Below are positions 1 through 8,206 of a stretch of 64,000 nt of DNA, piece after piece. Both the position numbers and the translations under genes were made by a program. Positions within the stretch are counted from its first letter, which is position 1, and every line of letters starts with the position of its first letter. Below the pieces are notes generated by a model that did not search any database, was not told the DNA's origin, and worked only from the letters and a program-made list of their open reading frames with translations. This DNA comes from CAYWEM01 sp964457225 (GTDB lineage: Bacteria; Acidobacteriota; Aminicenantia; UBA2199), in assembly GCA_964457225.1 (NCBI GenBank), contig CAYWEM010000006.1, forward strand, positions 62,001 through 126,000, given 5' to 3'.

Positions 1-1023
1 ATCCTCAAAAAAATGAAGAGAGAGGAAGCCCAGGAACTGCAGGAACAACTGGCCTACCCTGAAGAATCAGCCGGGCGCATCATGTCCACTGACTTCCTGG
101 CCCTGGAGGAATCAACCACGGTCAGCGATGCCATAACCGCCATCCAGCTGACTTCCGAAGACGTTGAGGTGCCTTTTTACCTGTACGTGGTGGATGAGGA
201 AAACCGGCTCAAAGGTGTGGTTTCCCTGAAACAGCTGATCCTGATGAAACCGAAGACCCAGCTGAAGGAGATAATGAACTGCGAGGTTTACAAGGTGGAC
301 GTGTTTACCGACCAGGAGGAAGTGGCCTCGGCGGTAGCCAATTACAACCTGCTCGCCATCCCGGTCATTGACGAAAACCACCGCCTGGTCGGAGTGGTTA
401 CGGTTGATGACATCATAGACATCATTCAGCGTGAAGCTACAGAAGACATATACAAAATGGCCGGTGTCAACCAGGATTACAACATCAAGCAAAGCATCGG
501 CAAAGCCATGCGCAAGAGGGTTTCCTGGCTGGCCCTCAGTGTCCTGACCACCTGTCTGTCGGCCGTGGTGATAGGTTTTTTCAAGGGCTCCATTGAAAAA
601 TACATCATGCTGGCCGTTTTCATGCCGATTGTCGCCGCACTGGGGGGTGTTACCGGCAATCAGACCGTGGCCATCATGGTTCGTGAAATAGTACTCGGCA
701 ACCTGGAATGGAAGACTTCCAAGACTGTGCTGCTTAAAGAATCAGTGATCGGACTGGGCAGCGGTCTGGCCATTGGTGCCCTGGCCGGGTTGGTTTCCAT
801 CATTTTTTTCGATCACTGGATTTACGGAGCCATTTTCGGAGCCGCCATCCTGATAAACCTGACCATGGCCGCTTTCATGGGAACCATCGTACCGCTGGCG
901 CTCAAGGTGCTCAAGTTTGACCCGGCAATGGCCTCCGGTATGCTGGTTACCATGATGACCGATGTCATGGGTTACCTGAGTTTCCTCGGGTTGGCCTCCA
1001 TGATTCTGCCGTCGTTCGTCTGA
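1..1023 (+). CDS. mgtE: Magnesium transporter MgtE, 5'-truncated by window edge
   Basis: The frame is open from base 1 (340 codons present), so the true start lies upstream. MgtE is a homodimeric inner-membrane Mg2+ channel that is gated by cytosolic Mg2+. Counting from the first internal Met (base 13), residues 20-150 form a CBS-domain pair and about 165-336 form the membrane domain with five hydrophobic helices. The pore signatures AALGGVTGNQ and MMTDVMGYLSFLGLA are visible; the Asp of the latter matches the family's Mg2+-binding Asp. Only the very end of the N domain is present. The stop is followed 4 bases later by recO, so the two may be co-transcribed. The family assignment is secure; nothing can be said about its promoter. 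Confidence 0.95.
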   Translation: MLKKMKREEAQELQEQLAYPEESAGRIMSTDFLALEESTTVSDAITAIQLTSEDVEVPFYLYVVDEENRLKGVVSLKQLILMKPKTQLKEIMNCEVYKVDVFTDQEEVASAVANYNLLAIPVIDENHRLVGVVTVDDIIDIIQREATEDIYKMAGVNQDYNIKQSIGKAMRKRVSWLALSVLTTCLSAVVIGFFKGSIEKYIMLAVFMPIVAALGGVTGNQTVAIMVREIVLGNLEWKTSKTVLLKESVIGLGSGLAIGALAGLVSIIFFDHWIYGAIFGAAILINLTMAAFMGTIVPLALKVLKFDPAMASGMLVTMMTDVMGYLSFLGLASMILPSFV

Positions 1024-1027
1024 GCTG

Positions 1028-1765
1028 ATGCCCCAGGCCTGTACGAGAGCGCTGGTTATTACTTCTGAAACCTGCAATGAACAGGACAAAAACGTATTAC
1101 TGCTGACCCGGGAAAGCGGCCTGGTCAGAGCTTTCGCGCCGGGCGCCTCCAGGCTGAAGAACCGTTTCGCTTCCATGCTTGAACCTTTCAGTGAGTGCGA
1201 TTTTCAGTATTACTGGAAAGAAGGCAAAGAAAGAATCACCCTGAGCCGGGGTGATTTACGCCGCTCATATTTTCACCTGGTCAGCAGGCCGGAAAACGTT
1301 TTCCATTTTTCCCTGATGGCGGAAATACTGATCAAAACAACCGCGCCAAACCTGGAAGACGATAGGATTTACCGCTTGCTGAAAGCAATGCTTGACTGCC
1401 GGGAAAACGGGGTCCCGATGTCTTACCTTTTGCTTTATTACCTTTTTTGGATTATCAGCCTGCAGGGCTTAATGTTTCAACTCGATCACTGCAGTTCCTG
1501 TCACAGTCAAATCACCGCCCTGTGCTGGCTGAGAGATGATTATCTGGGCTTGCTTTGTCCCGAATGCCGGCAAAGCGAAAAAAAGAACCTGTCCGGCAAA
1601 CAACTGGAACTGATGCGCTGGATCCGCAGGAAATCTCCGCAGGAAAACCCCGGCCTGCATGATCTGCAGGAGGCGGACAACCTGGTCAGGCTGCTGGCCG
1701 CCAAACTCTCATGGAACTGCGAAGTTGAGTTTAAGGCCTGTCGCTTCATCAGGGAGTTTCAATGA
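1028..1765 (+). CDS. recO: DNA repair protein RecO
   Basis: RecO works with RecF/RecR to load RecA on SSB-coated single-stranded DNA in gap repair. The 245-residue product has the usual family length (about 240-250). The N-terminal OB-fold part contains the typical TRESGLVRAFAPGASRLKNR-like stretch, in which family members read as 'G.v..ar.kGarr.ks'. The C-terminal half carries a four-Cys zinc site: CSSC near residue 155 and CPEC near residue 178. The ATG lies 4 bases after the mgtE stop with no strong ribosome site, which suggests translational coupling. Assignment rests on fold pattern, length and zinc motif. RecO is poorly conserved, so confidence is slightly below that for enzymes with catalytic motifs. 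Confidence 0.88.
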   Translation: MPQACTRALVITSETCNEQDKNVLLLTRESGLVRAFAPGASRLKNRFASMLEPFSECDFQYYWKEGKERITLSRGDLRRSYFHLVSRPENVFHFSLMAEILIKTTAPNLEDDRIYRLLKAMLDCRENGVPMSYLLLYYLFWIISLQGLMFQLDHCSSCHSQITALCWLRDDYLGLLCPECRQSEKKNLSGKQLELMRWIRRKSPQENPGLHDLQEADNLVRLLAAKLSWNCEVEFKACRFIREFQ

Positions 1766-1776
1766 TCAAGATTTTT

Positions 1777-1805
1777 TTGGCAAATATTATTTTTTTTGTT
1801 ATCAT
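1777..1805 (+). promoter_or_regulatory. Sigma70-type promoter, leaderless arrangement, for the DUF3014 gene
   Basis: TTGGCA (1777-1782), a 17-base spacer and TATCAT (1800-1805). The -10 box ends 9 bases before the ATG at 1815 and there is no purine-rich ribosome site between them, so the transcript would begin at or next to the start codon. Confidence 0.5.
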
Positions 1806-1814
1806 AAATAAAAC

Positions 1815-2618
1815 ATGAAAAGTGAAAAAACCTACCGTTACGTCACCCTGATAGCCCTGGGCATAACACTTGTGCTGGCCGTTCTGCTGATCCTGTTTTT
1901 TTTCCGGGGAAGGGCTCCGAAGGAAACCACGGCCATGGAAGCTGGAAACGAACTCCAGGAAAAAGCAATTACGGGGGAATCCACCGTAGATGAAATCGCC
2001 CTGCCTGTCCTGGAAGCACTGCCCCAGAATCTTACCCTGGCCCAAAGCGATGACTGGCTGCGCAGCCAGGCCCTGCCCTTGTCCGGTTCAGCTGATTACT
2101 CCACCTGGCTGGCCAAAAGCGACCTGATAAGACGTTTCGTGGCCGTCACCAACAACATCTCCCGGGGGGAAAGCCCCGCCCGCCATCTCGATTTCCTGCA
2201 GCCGACCGCGGGCTTCAAGGTTAAAAGACAGGCCGGCATTCTGCTGCCGGACCCGGTCTCTTTCAAGCGTTATGACCGCCTGACCACCGCCGCCACCTCA
2301 ATCGACCTGGACAGGGCCCTGATCCTCTATCGCCGTTCCATGCCGCTTTTAGCCGAAGCCGACCGGGAACTGGGTAATTCCGGAGATAAATTCACAGCCA
2401 CTTTGCTCAGGGCGATCGACGAGCTTCTGCAGACCCCGTTTCCCACTCAGGAAATCATTCTGGAAGAAAGAACGCTTTCATTTGAATATGCAGATCCCCG
2501 GCTCGAAAACCTCAGCCCGGCCCAGAAGCATTTCCTGCGCTTGGGCCCGGAAAACATGAAAAAATGGCAGGATTTCCTGAAAAAAGCAGCCGAAAAAATA
2601 AAGCTTCTCGATTCCTGA
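1815..2618 (+). CDS. DUF3014 family membrane-anchored protein
   Basis: The 267-residue protein has a short basic N-terminus and one transmembrane helix (about residues 10-30), followed by a periplasmic domain. The soluble part matches DUF3014. Recognisable elements are an LIRRFVAVTNNISRG stretch, a 'PVSFKRYDRL' block, 'RRSMPLLAEADRELG', and the C-terminal 'YADPRLENLSPAQKHFLRLGPEN'-type block (only fragments quoted). The function of DUF3014 is not known. The gene appears to have its own promoter immediately upstream, and it ends one base before the convergent gene at 2619. Topology (N-in, C-out) is inferred from the single helix and the flanking charges. Confidence 0.8.
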   Translation: MKSEKTYRYVTLIALGITLVLAVLLILFFFRGRAPKETTAMEAGNELQEKAITGESTVDEIALPVLEALPQNLTLAQSDDWLRSQALPLSGSADYSTWLAKSDLIRRFVAVTNNISRGESPARHLDFLQPTAGFKVKRQAGILLPDPVSFKRYDRLTTAATSIDLDRALILYRRSMPLLAEADRELGNSGDKFTATLLRAIDELLQTPFPTQEIILEERTLSFEYADPRLENLSPAQKHFLRLGPENMKKWQDFLKKAAEKIKLLDS

Positions 2619-3275
2619 TCAACTGCAGTTTTTTTTAGGTCGAACACTCAGCTCTCGTTGAACCGCGGCTTTAACCGATTCATGAAGATTCCCGAGGCTT
2701 TCAAGCCGGCGCAGATCAGCGGCGGACAGCAGGGGTATCAACTGGATTATTATGATCAATGGAGCTTCGGCATCGTTCAGGATCGCTCGGGCTACCGGCA
2801 ATCGGCGCCACCAAACTGTTTTGAGCAGTTCCTGGTAAAGCCCGGAACGTTCGGCAGGCCGGTTGATCATGGCCAGCACCAGTTCTTCTGTGCAGGACGG
2901 GCTGGACAATATTACTTCAATAATCTGCGGATCAGTTTCATTGATGAAATTCTGTAAAAGTCCGTACCTGGCCTGTTTTAGTAAACTGACCCTTTCACCC
3001 CGGGACAGGCGGCGAAAGCGGCTGCTTATTTCAAGTTCACATTTCTTGCGCACGTAAGGATTCGTCCGGGTATTGGCGGAAATACGCAGCAGGTCGAAGG
3101 CATTAAACCGGTTGATCAGGTTCAGGGCCGTATCTTGTGGAAATACAGGGTGCTGAATCAGGTGCATCAGGATCCTGAGATTGTTCTGATTGGCTTCGTA
3201 TACTGCCAGCAATTCTCCCTTACTGAGAGACGCGCTCTGCAGGCGACGGATCAGCCCCAGGTCGTCATTGCCCAT
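2619..3275 (-). CDS. Uncharacterised alpha-helical repeat protein
   Basis: No family is recognised. The 218-residue product has no signal peptide or membrane helix. It is built of short amphipathic helices in repeats (for example LLRISANTRTNPYVRKKCEL and VILSSPSCTEELVLAMINRP), a pattern like HEAT or leucine-rich-variant solenoids that bind other proteins. The start is fixed by its neighbour: the prenyltransferase stop TGA is followed by one G and then this ATG (TGA-G-ATG), a termination-reinitiation arrangement, so the two genes form a coupled pair. Its role may therefore be linked to the membrane lipid enzyme upstream, but that is only inference. It could also be a diverged PBS-lyase HEAT protein. 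Confidence 0.65.
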   Translation of the reverse strand: MGNDDLGLIRRLQSASLSKGELLAVYEANQNNLRILMHLIQHPVFPQDTALNLINRFNAFDLLRISANTRTNPYVRKKCELEISSRFRRLSRGERVSLLKQARYGLLQNFINETDPQIIEVILSSPSCTEELVLAMINRPAERSGLYQELLKTVWWRRLPVARAILNDAEAPLIIIIQLIPLLSAADLRRLESLGNLHESVKAAVQRELSVRPKKNCS

Positions 3276-3276
3276 C

Positions 3277-4158
3277 TCACCAGAAAGCCACGGCCAGGAA
3301 AACGGCCGCCCAAAGCAGAAGATTCAGGGTGAAGGGCAGGTCCGAGTATATCACTTCAGCGGGATTCTCACCGCGATTCCGGGTATAAGCCAGAAAGAGG
3401 TAACGAAAGATACCGAAGACAACAAAAGGCACTGTAGTGAAAAGTTTATCAGTGCCGAATTTCAGCTGAATTTCAGGAGACATGACGTACATGGTGTAGG
3501 AAATCAGGGTGGTGGCCGTGGCAACACTTATCATCTGGTCCAGCAGGGACAGGTTGTAGTCACAGAGAGTCGACCTGGTCTGACCCTTTTCGGCTTTGCC
3601 GCTCATCTTGACTACCTCGGCCCTCCTTTTCATCAGCCCCAGGAAAATGGCCAGCAGGAAAGTCATGATCATTATCCAGGGTGACAACCAGATATCATTG
3701 ACCGTGCCCCCGATCAAAACCCGCAGTACGAAACCCAGGGCGATTATCACGATATCACAGATGACCACATTGCGCAGCAGCAGTGAATAAAGCACGTTGA
3801 GAAATACGTAAAGCAAGGCAATGGCAAAGAAAAGACGATCAAAAAGATATATGGCCGACAGTACCACGAAAAACAAGAAAAGAGCGGCGGAAAGCGCTTT
3901 TTTTAACGACAGGAGGCCGGCGGCCACCGGGCGGAGGCATTTCTGAGGATGCAGTCGGTCTCTTTCCCGGTCTACGATGTCGTTTAACAGGTAAACCGCT
4001 CCGTTCAACAGTGAAAAAAGAAAAACAGCCGTTGCAGTCCGGACCAGGAAAGGAAGGTGAAAGAGATGATCGGCGAAAATCACCGGAGCCAGGATGAACA
4101 CGTTTTTTATCCATTGCCTGGGACGCAGGGAAGTCCAGATGAGTTGAAGATTCTTCAT
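3277..4158 (-). CDS. UbiA-family prenyltransferase, decaprenyl-phosphate phosphoribosyltransferase-like
   Basis: The 293-residue polytopic membrane protein (about nine helices) starts with LRPRQWIKNVFILAPVIFA, typical of the subfamily that transfers 5-phosphoribose from PRPP to polyprenyl phosphate. The first Asp-rich motif reads NDIVDRERDRLHPQKCLRP near residues 60-80, matching NDxxDxxxDxxHPxKxxRP of that subfamily rather than the quinone enzymes. The product would be a polyprenyl-phosphoryl sugar donor for cell-envelope glycans. The epimerase partners (DprE1/DprE2) are not in the window. Transcription appears leaderless from the promoter at 4167-4195, and the gene is followed by the helical-repeat protein. 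The exact acceptor and donor are inferred from subfamily similarity. Confidence 0.8.
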   Translation of the reverse strand: MKNLQLIWTSLRPRQWIKNVFILAPVIFADHLFHLPFLVRTATAVFLFSLLNGAVYLLNDIVDRERDRLHPQKCLRPVAAGLLSLKKALSAALFLFFVVLSAIYLFDRLFFAIALLYVFLNVLYSLLLRNVVICDIVIIALGFVLRVLIGGTVNDIWLSPWIMIMTFLLAIFLGLMKRRAEVVKMSGKAEKGQTRSTLCDYNLSLLDQMISVATATTLISYTMYVMSPEIQLKFGTDKLFTTVPFVVFGIFRYLFLAYTRNRGENPAEVIYSDLPFTLNLLLWAAVFLAVAFW

Positions 4159-4166
4159 TTGCTTTG

Positions 4167-4195
4167 ATTTTATCCCATTACGTGCTTTCAGGCAA
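4167..4195 (-). promoter_or_regulatory. Promoter for the UbiA-like gene, leaderless arrangement
   Basis: On the minus strand: TTGCCT (4190-4195), a 17-base spacer, TAAAAT (4167-4172), then 8 bases to the ATG at 4158. No ribosome-binding site lies between. Confidence 0.5.
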
Positions 4196-4218
4196 TGCCG
4201 GTTTTACCGCGGTTTCAA

Positions 4219-4246
4219 TTGACAAGCTCACGATTCCTGCTATACA
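4219..4246 (+). promoter_or_regulatory. Promoter for the DRTGG-CBS/ATPase-peptidase operon
   Basis: TTGACA (4219-4224), a 16-base spacer and TATACA (4241-4246), upstream of the gene starting at 4280. It is divergent from the promoter of the UbiA-like gene, so the about 120-base intergenic space serves both directions. Confidence 0.55.
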
Positions 4247-4279
4247 ATGAATAAGCTGTAAAGGCCCTTTGAGGTGGTT

Positions 4280-4636
4280 ATGAAAGTCAACGATCTTATC
4301 AACGTGTTGAATGCCGAGGTCCTGTCAGGCCAGGATCGTCTGCAGGAAGAAGTCAAGTCCATAGGTGCAGCCGACATGATGAGCGACGTCCTGTCGCTCG
4401 GCAGACCGGGCATGGTTATACTTTCTGGAAACAATTCCATGCAAGCCCTGAGAACCTGCATCGTAACCGAAATCCTGGCCCTGGTACTGATCCGGAAAAA
4501 AGCAGTGAGTCCGGAGTTAATCGATTTCGCACGTAAAAACAATTTCATTCTGCTGAGAACCAGCCATTACCTGTTCTCCGCCTGCGGCAGACTATACCAG
4601 CATGGATTCCGGGGGATCGATGAAAGACCGCATTGA
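4280..4636 (+). CDS. DRTGG-domain protein
   Basis: This 118-residue single-domain protein matches the DRTGG fold seen in regulatory proteins (for example next to CBS domains or phosphotransacetylase). Features are an N-terminal 'VNDLINVLNAEVLSG' strand-helix start, 'PGMVILSG' and 'LVLIRKKAVSPELIDFARKN'. I chose ATG 4280 because GAGG (4271-4274) lies 5 bases before it; an in-frame GTG at 4274 is the alternative. The gene overlaps the next one by 17 bases. In clostridia and Thermotogae such DRTGG and CBS/ATPase proteins cluster with NADH-dependent [FeFe]-hydrogenase genes, but no hydrogenase gene is present in this window. The ligand is unknown; a nucleotide or other effector is usually suspected. 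Confidence 0.75.
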   Translation: MKVNDLINVLNAEVLSGQDRLQEEVKSIGAADMMSDVLSLGRPGMVILSGNNSMQALRTCIVTEILALVLIRKKAVSPELIDFARKNNFILLRTSHYLFSACGRLYQHGFRGIDERPH

Positions 4637-5582
4637 CCTGAGTAAATACGCCAACCTTTTCAAGGATTTAAAAGCGCAGGACATAATGACCAGGCAGGTC
4701 ATCACCATGGGGCCGGAAAAGAAAATGGTCCAGGCCAAGGAAATGATGAAGCTGAAGAAAATCTCCGGAATACCGGTGGTGGACCAGCAAGGCCGGCTGC
4801 TCGGCATTGTCAGCATTCAGGACATCATCGTGGCCCTTGAATTCAACCGCATCCGGGAACCGCTGAAAAACATGATGAGCACCCAGGTCAGCACCCTGAA
4901 CATCGAGGACAGTCTGATGGAAATCGTCGGCAAGTTCGAATGCTTCAAGTTCGGCCGATTCCCGGTCATTGACGACCAGGGCGTGGTCCGGGGAATAATC
5001 TCGCGGGAAGACATACTGCATGGAGTTCTGGAGCGTTTCAACCTGATTTACACCCATGACGAAAAACGCCGGCTGAAGCTCGACAGCGACCATTCCCTGG
5101 TCACCGGGCAGAACCTGGCCCCGGAAGCCGCCAGCTTTCATTACGCCATTGACACCTCGGACATCAATTCCGCCGGCATTGGTTCGGCTACGCTCAAGCA
5201 ATTCGTTTTAAGCAAGGGCTGTCCGGCCGACATAGCCAGGCGCATCGGGATAGCGAGTTACGAAGCGGAGTGTAACGTCGTCATTCACAGTAAAGGCGAA
5301 GGTGAATTGCTGTGCTTCCTGCTGGATGATTCGATAATCGTCAGAGTCATCGACAACGGTATCGGGATCGAAGACCTGGAAATAGCCATGAAAGAAGGTT
5401 TTTCAACAGCTCCCGACTACATCAGGGAAATAGGGTTCGGAGCTGGAATGGGGATTCCCAACATGAAGGCTTTTGCCGACAAACTGGTGATTATCTCCGA
5501 AAAGAACGTCGGCACCCAGGTTGAGATGGTTTTTTACCTGCAGGAAAAACAGGATCAGACAGCACAAAACAGCACCGGCTGA
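4620..5582 (+). CDS. CBS-domain pair fused to RsbW-type ATPase/anti-sigma domain
   Basis: The 320-residue cytoplasmic protein has two CBS motifs (about residues 15-135; landmarks 'DIMTRQVITMGPEKKM' and 'GIISREDILHGVLERF'), which bind adenine nucleotides. They are followed by a GHKL ATPase domain (about 185-300) of the serine-kinase/anti-sigma type. The N-box is ASYEAECNVVIH, and the G1 box is VIDNGIGIEDLE, followed by GFGAGMGIPNMKAFAD. There is no HisKA domain, so it is more likely a serine kinase or anti-sigma factor switched by CBS ligands than a two-component kinase. ATG 4620 is preferred (GGGGG just upstream); an in-frame ATG exists at 4602. The partner protein or sigma factor is not identifiable here. 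Confidence 0.82.
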   Translation: MKDRIDLSKYANLFKDLKAQDIMTRQVITMGPEKKMVQAKEMMKLKKISGIPVVDQQGRLLGIVSIQDIIVALEFNRIREPLKNMMSTQVSTLNIEDSLMEIVGKFECFKFGRFPVIDDQGVVRGIISREDILHGVLERFNLIYTHDEKRRLKLDSDHSLVTGQNLAPEAASFHYAIDTSDINSAGIGSATLKQFVLSKGCPADIARRIGIASYEAECNVVIHSKGEGELLCFLLDDSIIVRVIDNGIGIEDLEIAMKEGFSTAPDYIREIGFGAGMGIPNMKAFADKLVIISEKNVGTQVEMVFYLQEKQDQTAQNSTG

Positions 5583-5631
5583 ACACTTCCCTCATTTCCA
5601 ATACAATGCCGCCAGCGGCAAGGAGGATTTA

Positions 5632-8187
5632 ATGAAAAGGTCTGTTTTGCTTGTTCTCTTGATTACCTGCCTGAGCTTGACCCTCACTGCCGTTAAAAGT
5701 CCGGAGGAATTCTTCGGTAAAAAGATAGGAGACGACAGGGTCCTGGTGAGCTACCCCCGGATCTGCGAGTATTTCGCCTACCTGGACGAAAAATCGGACC
5801 GGCTTCTGTGGAAAAACGAGGGGAATTCTACCCTGGGCCAGCCGATGTACCTGGCGGCCGTTTCATCCCCGGCCAACCTGGCCCGCCTGGAAGAGTTGAT
5901 CGAAATAAACCGGCTGCAGACCAATCCGGACCAGATTCAAACCGGCCAGGAAGAAACCCTGCTCGAAAAAGCACGTACTTTCGTGCTGATAACCGCCACT
6001 ATCCACTCGACCGAAATCGCCGCTTCGCAGATGGCCCTGCTCCTGGCCCATCAACTCGTAAGCGAAGACAGCCGACAATGGAAAGAAATACTGGAAGAGG
6101 TTGTCCTGCTGCTGATGCCCTCCATCAACCCGGACGGCAACGTCATGGTCACTGATTGGTATCAAAAATACCTGGGCACTTCCTATGAAGGTTCTTCAAC
6201 GCCTTTCCTTTACCATCATTACGCCGGGCATGACACCAACCGGGATTTCTACATGCTCAATCTCAAGGAGACTCAGGTAGTCAACCGCATCCTGCATCAT
6301 CGCTATTTTCCCCACATCTTTCTGGACATGCACCAGATGGGCAACAGTGGTCCCCGCATGTTCGTCCCTCCTTTCAAGGATCCTTTCAATGCGAACCTGT
6401 CTCCCCTGATGCTGAGGGAAATAGAAATGATCGGCGCCTACATGGCCAAGAAACTCCAGGAAGAGGGTAAGAAAGGAGTGGCCAATGCCTACGGTTTTGA
6501 CGCCTATTGGCCCGGAGGCAGTAAAAACACCGCCTGGTATAAAAACGTCATCGGAATTTTGACCGAACTGGCCAGCGTGGCCATAGCCTCCCCGATTCAC
6601 ATCGATGCCAATGAATTGCGGGGCGGCGGTAAAGGACTGCCGGAATACAAGCCCCAGGTTAATTTTCCCGATCCATGGCCGGGAGGCTGGTGGCGCCTGC
6701 GGGATATAATCGACTACGAAATGACCGCCTGCCGGGCTTTGCTTGAAATCGCCGCCCTGGACCGCAAGAGTTTTCTCAGGAATTACCTGGACCGGGGCCG
6801 GAACTCCATTGAACTGGGGCTGAGTTCACCTCCCCATGCCTGGTTGATCCCTCAGGATCAATGGGATGAAGGCGCCACCCTGACTTTTTTGCGAAAGATG
6901 GCGGAAAATGGAGTCAGGCTCTTCAGAGCGGAAGCAAGTTTTCAGCAGGACAACCTAATTATCAGGGAAGGTGATTTCATAATCCCCATGGACCAGCCAT
7001 ACCGGCCTTTCATCGCCGCCATGATGGAAAAACAGCGCTATCCGGAAATCCTGTTTACGCCCGAAGGCCCGATGATCACCCCCTACGATTCAGCCGGCTG
7101 GACTTTGCCCCTGCTTACCGGAGTCAGGTCCCAGGCTTTGCAGGAACCTCCGGCCGAAGACCTGATCAAGAGGTTCGATCCGGAAACCTGGGCCGAACCT
7201 CTTATCGAAGGCGCCGGCGATTACTACCTGATACCGGCCCGCAACCTCGCTTCTTTCAAACTGGCCAACCGTTTACTGGACCTGGGACTGCCACTGCAGA
7301 GAGTTCTGCGGGAAGAACCGGGAATACCGGCCGGAGATTTTCTTCTGCCGGTTGAAACACTGGCCGGCGCCAAACTGCTGGAGCTGGCCGGCAAGGAAAG
7401 ACTGGTCATCGGCCGGTGTACTCCCCCGCCCGGAACGGCAAAGCAAAGCTTGAAAAAAATCCGGCTGGCCGTTTTCCAGCCTCATATTCCGGTGATTGAT
7501 GAGGGCTGGACCCGTTGGGTGCTTGACAATTACGGTTTTTCCTTCAGTACTGTCAAGAACTCCGATCTGCAGGATAAAAGCTTTGCCGGGAAATACGATT
7601 TGCTGATCATCCCGAGCATGAACAGATCGATAATCGTCGATGGCAAGTACTCAGCCGCAGCCCAGCCGCCCCATTTTCCCCCTGCTTTCCAGGGCGGAAT
7701 CGGGAAACAAGGCCTGGAAAACCTGCTGGATTTCGTGCGCCGCGGAGGTCGACTGGTACTGCTTGATGCGGCTTACGAAATAGCCCGCCAGGATTTCAAA
7801 CTGCCGATCAGAAACGTCCTGGAAGGTGTTCCCCGCTCGGAATTCTATTGTCCGGGCTCAATCCTGCGCCTGCAGATCGAAACAACAGACCCGCTGGGCT
7901 GGGGCTGTCGGGAAGAGGGTATCCTGTTTTTCGCCGGCAGCGCCGCCTTCCGCACCGACATACCCCGTGAAGTAAAATCCGGCAGGAGTGTGGCCGCCCG
8001 TTTCGCCGAACAGGGTCCCCACCTGCTGAGCGGCTACCTGTTGGGGGAAAAACACCTCGACCGGACCGTGGCCGCGGTCCGCTTCTCATATCAGCAGGGA
8101 GAAATCGTGGTTCTGGGCGGCCGGATGCAATACCGGGGACAGAGTTTGGCCAGTTTCAAACTGCTCTTCAACAGTATTTTCAAATAG
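5632..8187 (+). CDS. Large secreted M14-family zinc carboxypeptidase
   Basis: The 851-residue product starts with a clear signal peptide (KRSVLLVLLITCLSLTLTA), after a perfect AAGGAGG ribosome site ending 6 bases before ATG 5632. The M14 domain (about residues 40-340) has the zinc ligands HSTE (His about 125, Glu about 128) and the His of LDMHQMG (about 234). The general base Glu lies in the ILTELASVA block (about 312). 'INPDGN' and 'DTNRDF' carry substrate-binding residues of the family. The remaining 500 residues include a Rossmann-like region, about 620-780 (VFQPHIPVIDEGW, then YDLLIIPS), resembling a glutamine-amidotransferase fold. It would digest exogenous peptides in the periplasm or outside, consistent with peptide-fermenting life. 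It lies 49 bases after the CBS/ATPase gene. Confidence 0.9.
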   Translation: MKRSVLLVLLITCLSLTLTAVKSPEEFFGKKIGDDRVLVSYPRICEYFAYLDEKSDRLLWKNEGNSTLGQPMYLAAVSSPANLARLEELIEINRLQTNPDQIQTGQEETLLEKARTFVLITATIHSTEIAASQMALLLAHQLVSEDSRQWKEILEEVVLLLMPSINPDGNVMVTDWYQKYLGTSYEGSSTPFLYHHYAGHDTNRDFYMLNLKETQVVNRILHHRYFPHIFLDMHQMGNSGPRMFVPPFKDPFNANLSPLMLREIEMIGAYMAKKLQEEGKKGVANAYGFDAYWPGGSKNTAWYKNVIGILTELASVAIASPIHIDANELRGGGKGLPEYKPQVNFPDPWPGGWWRLRDIIDYEMTACRALLEIAALDRKSFLRNYLDRGRNSIELGLSSPPHAWLIPQDQWDEGATLTFLRKMAENGVRLFRAEASFQQDNLIIREGDFIIPMDQPYRPFIAAMMEKQRYPEILFTPEGPMITPYDSAGWTLPLLTGVRSQALQEPPAEDLIKRFDPETWAEPLIEGAGDYYLIPARNLASFKLANRLLDLGLPLQRVLREEPGIPAGDFLLPVETLAGAKLLELAGKERLVIGRCTPPPGTAKQSLKKIRLAVFQPHIPVIDEGWTRWVLDNYGFSFSTVKNSDLQDKSFAGKYDLLIIPSMNRSIIVDGKYSAAAQPPHFPPAFQGGIGKQGLENLLDFVRRGGRLVLLDAAYEIARQDFKLPIRNVLEGVPRSEFYCPGSILRLQIETTDPLGWGCREEGILFFAGSAAFRTDIPREVKSGRSVAARFAEQGPHLLSGYLLGEKHLDRTVAAVRFSYQQGEIVVLGGRMQYRGQSLASFKLLFNSIFK

Positions 8188-8206
8188 CCGGGCTTGAGTT
8201 AAATAC

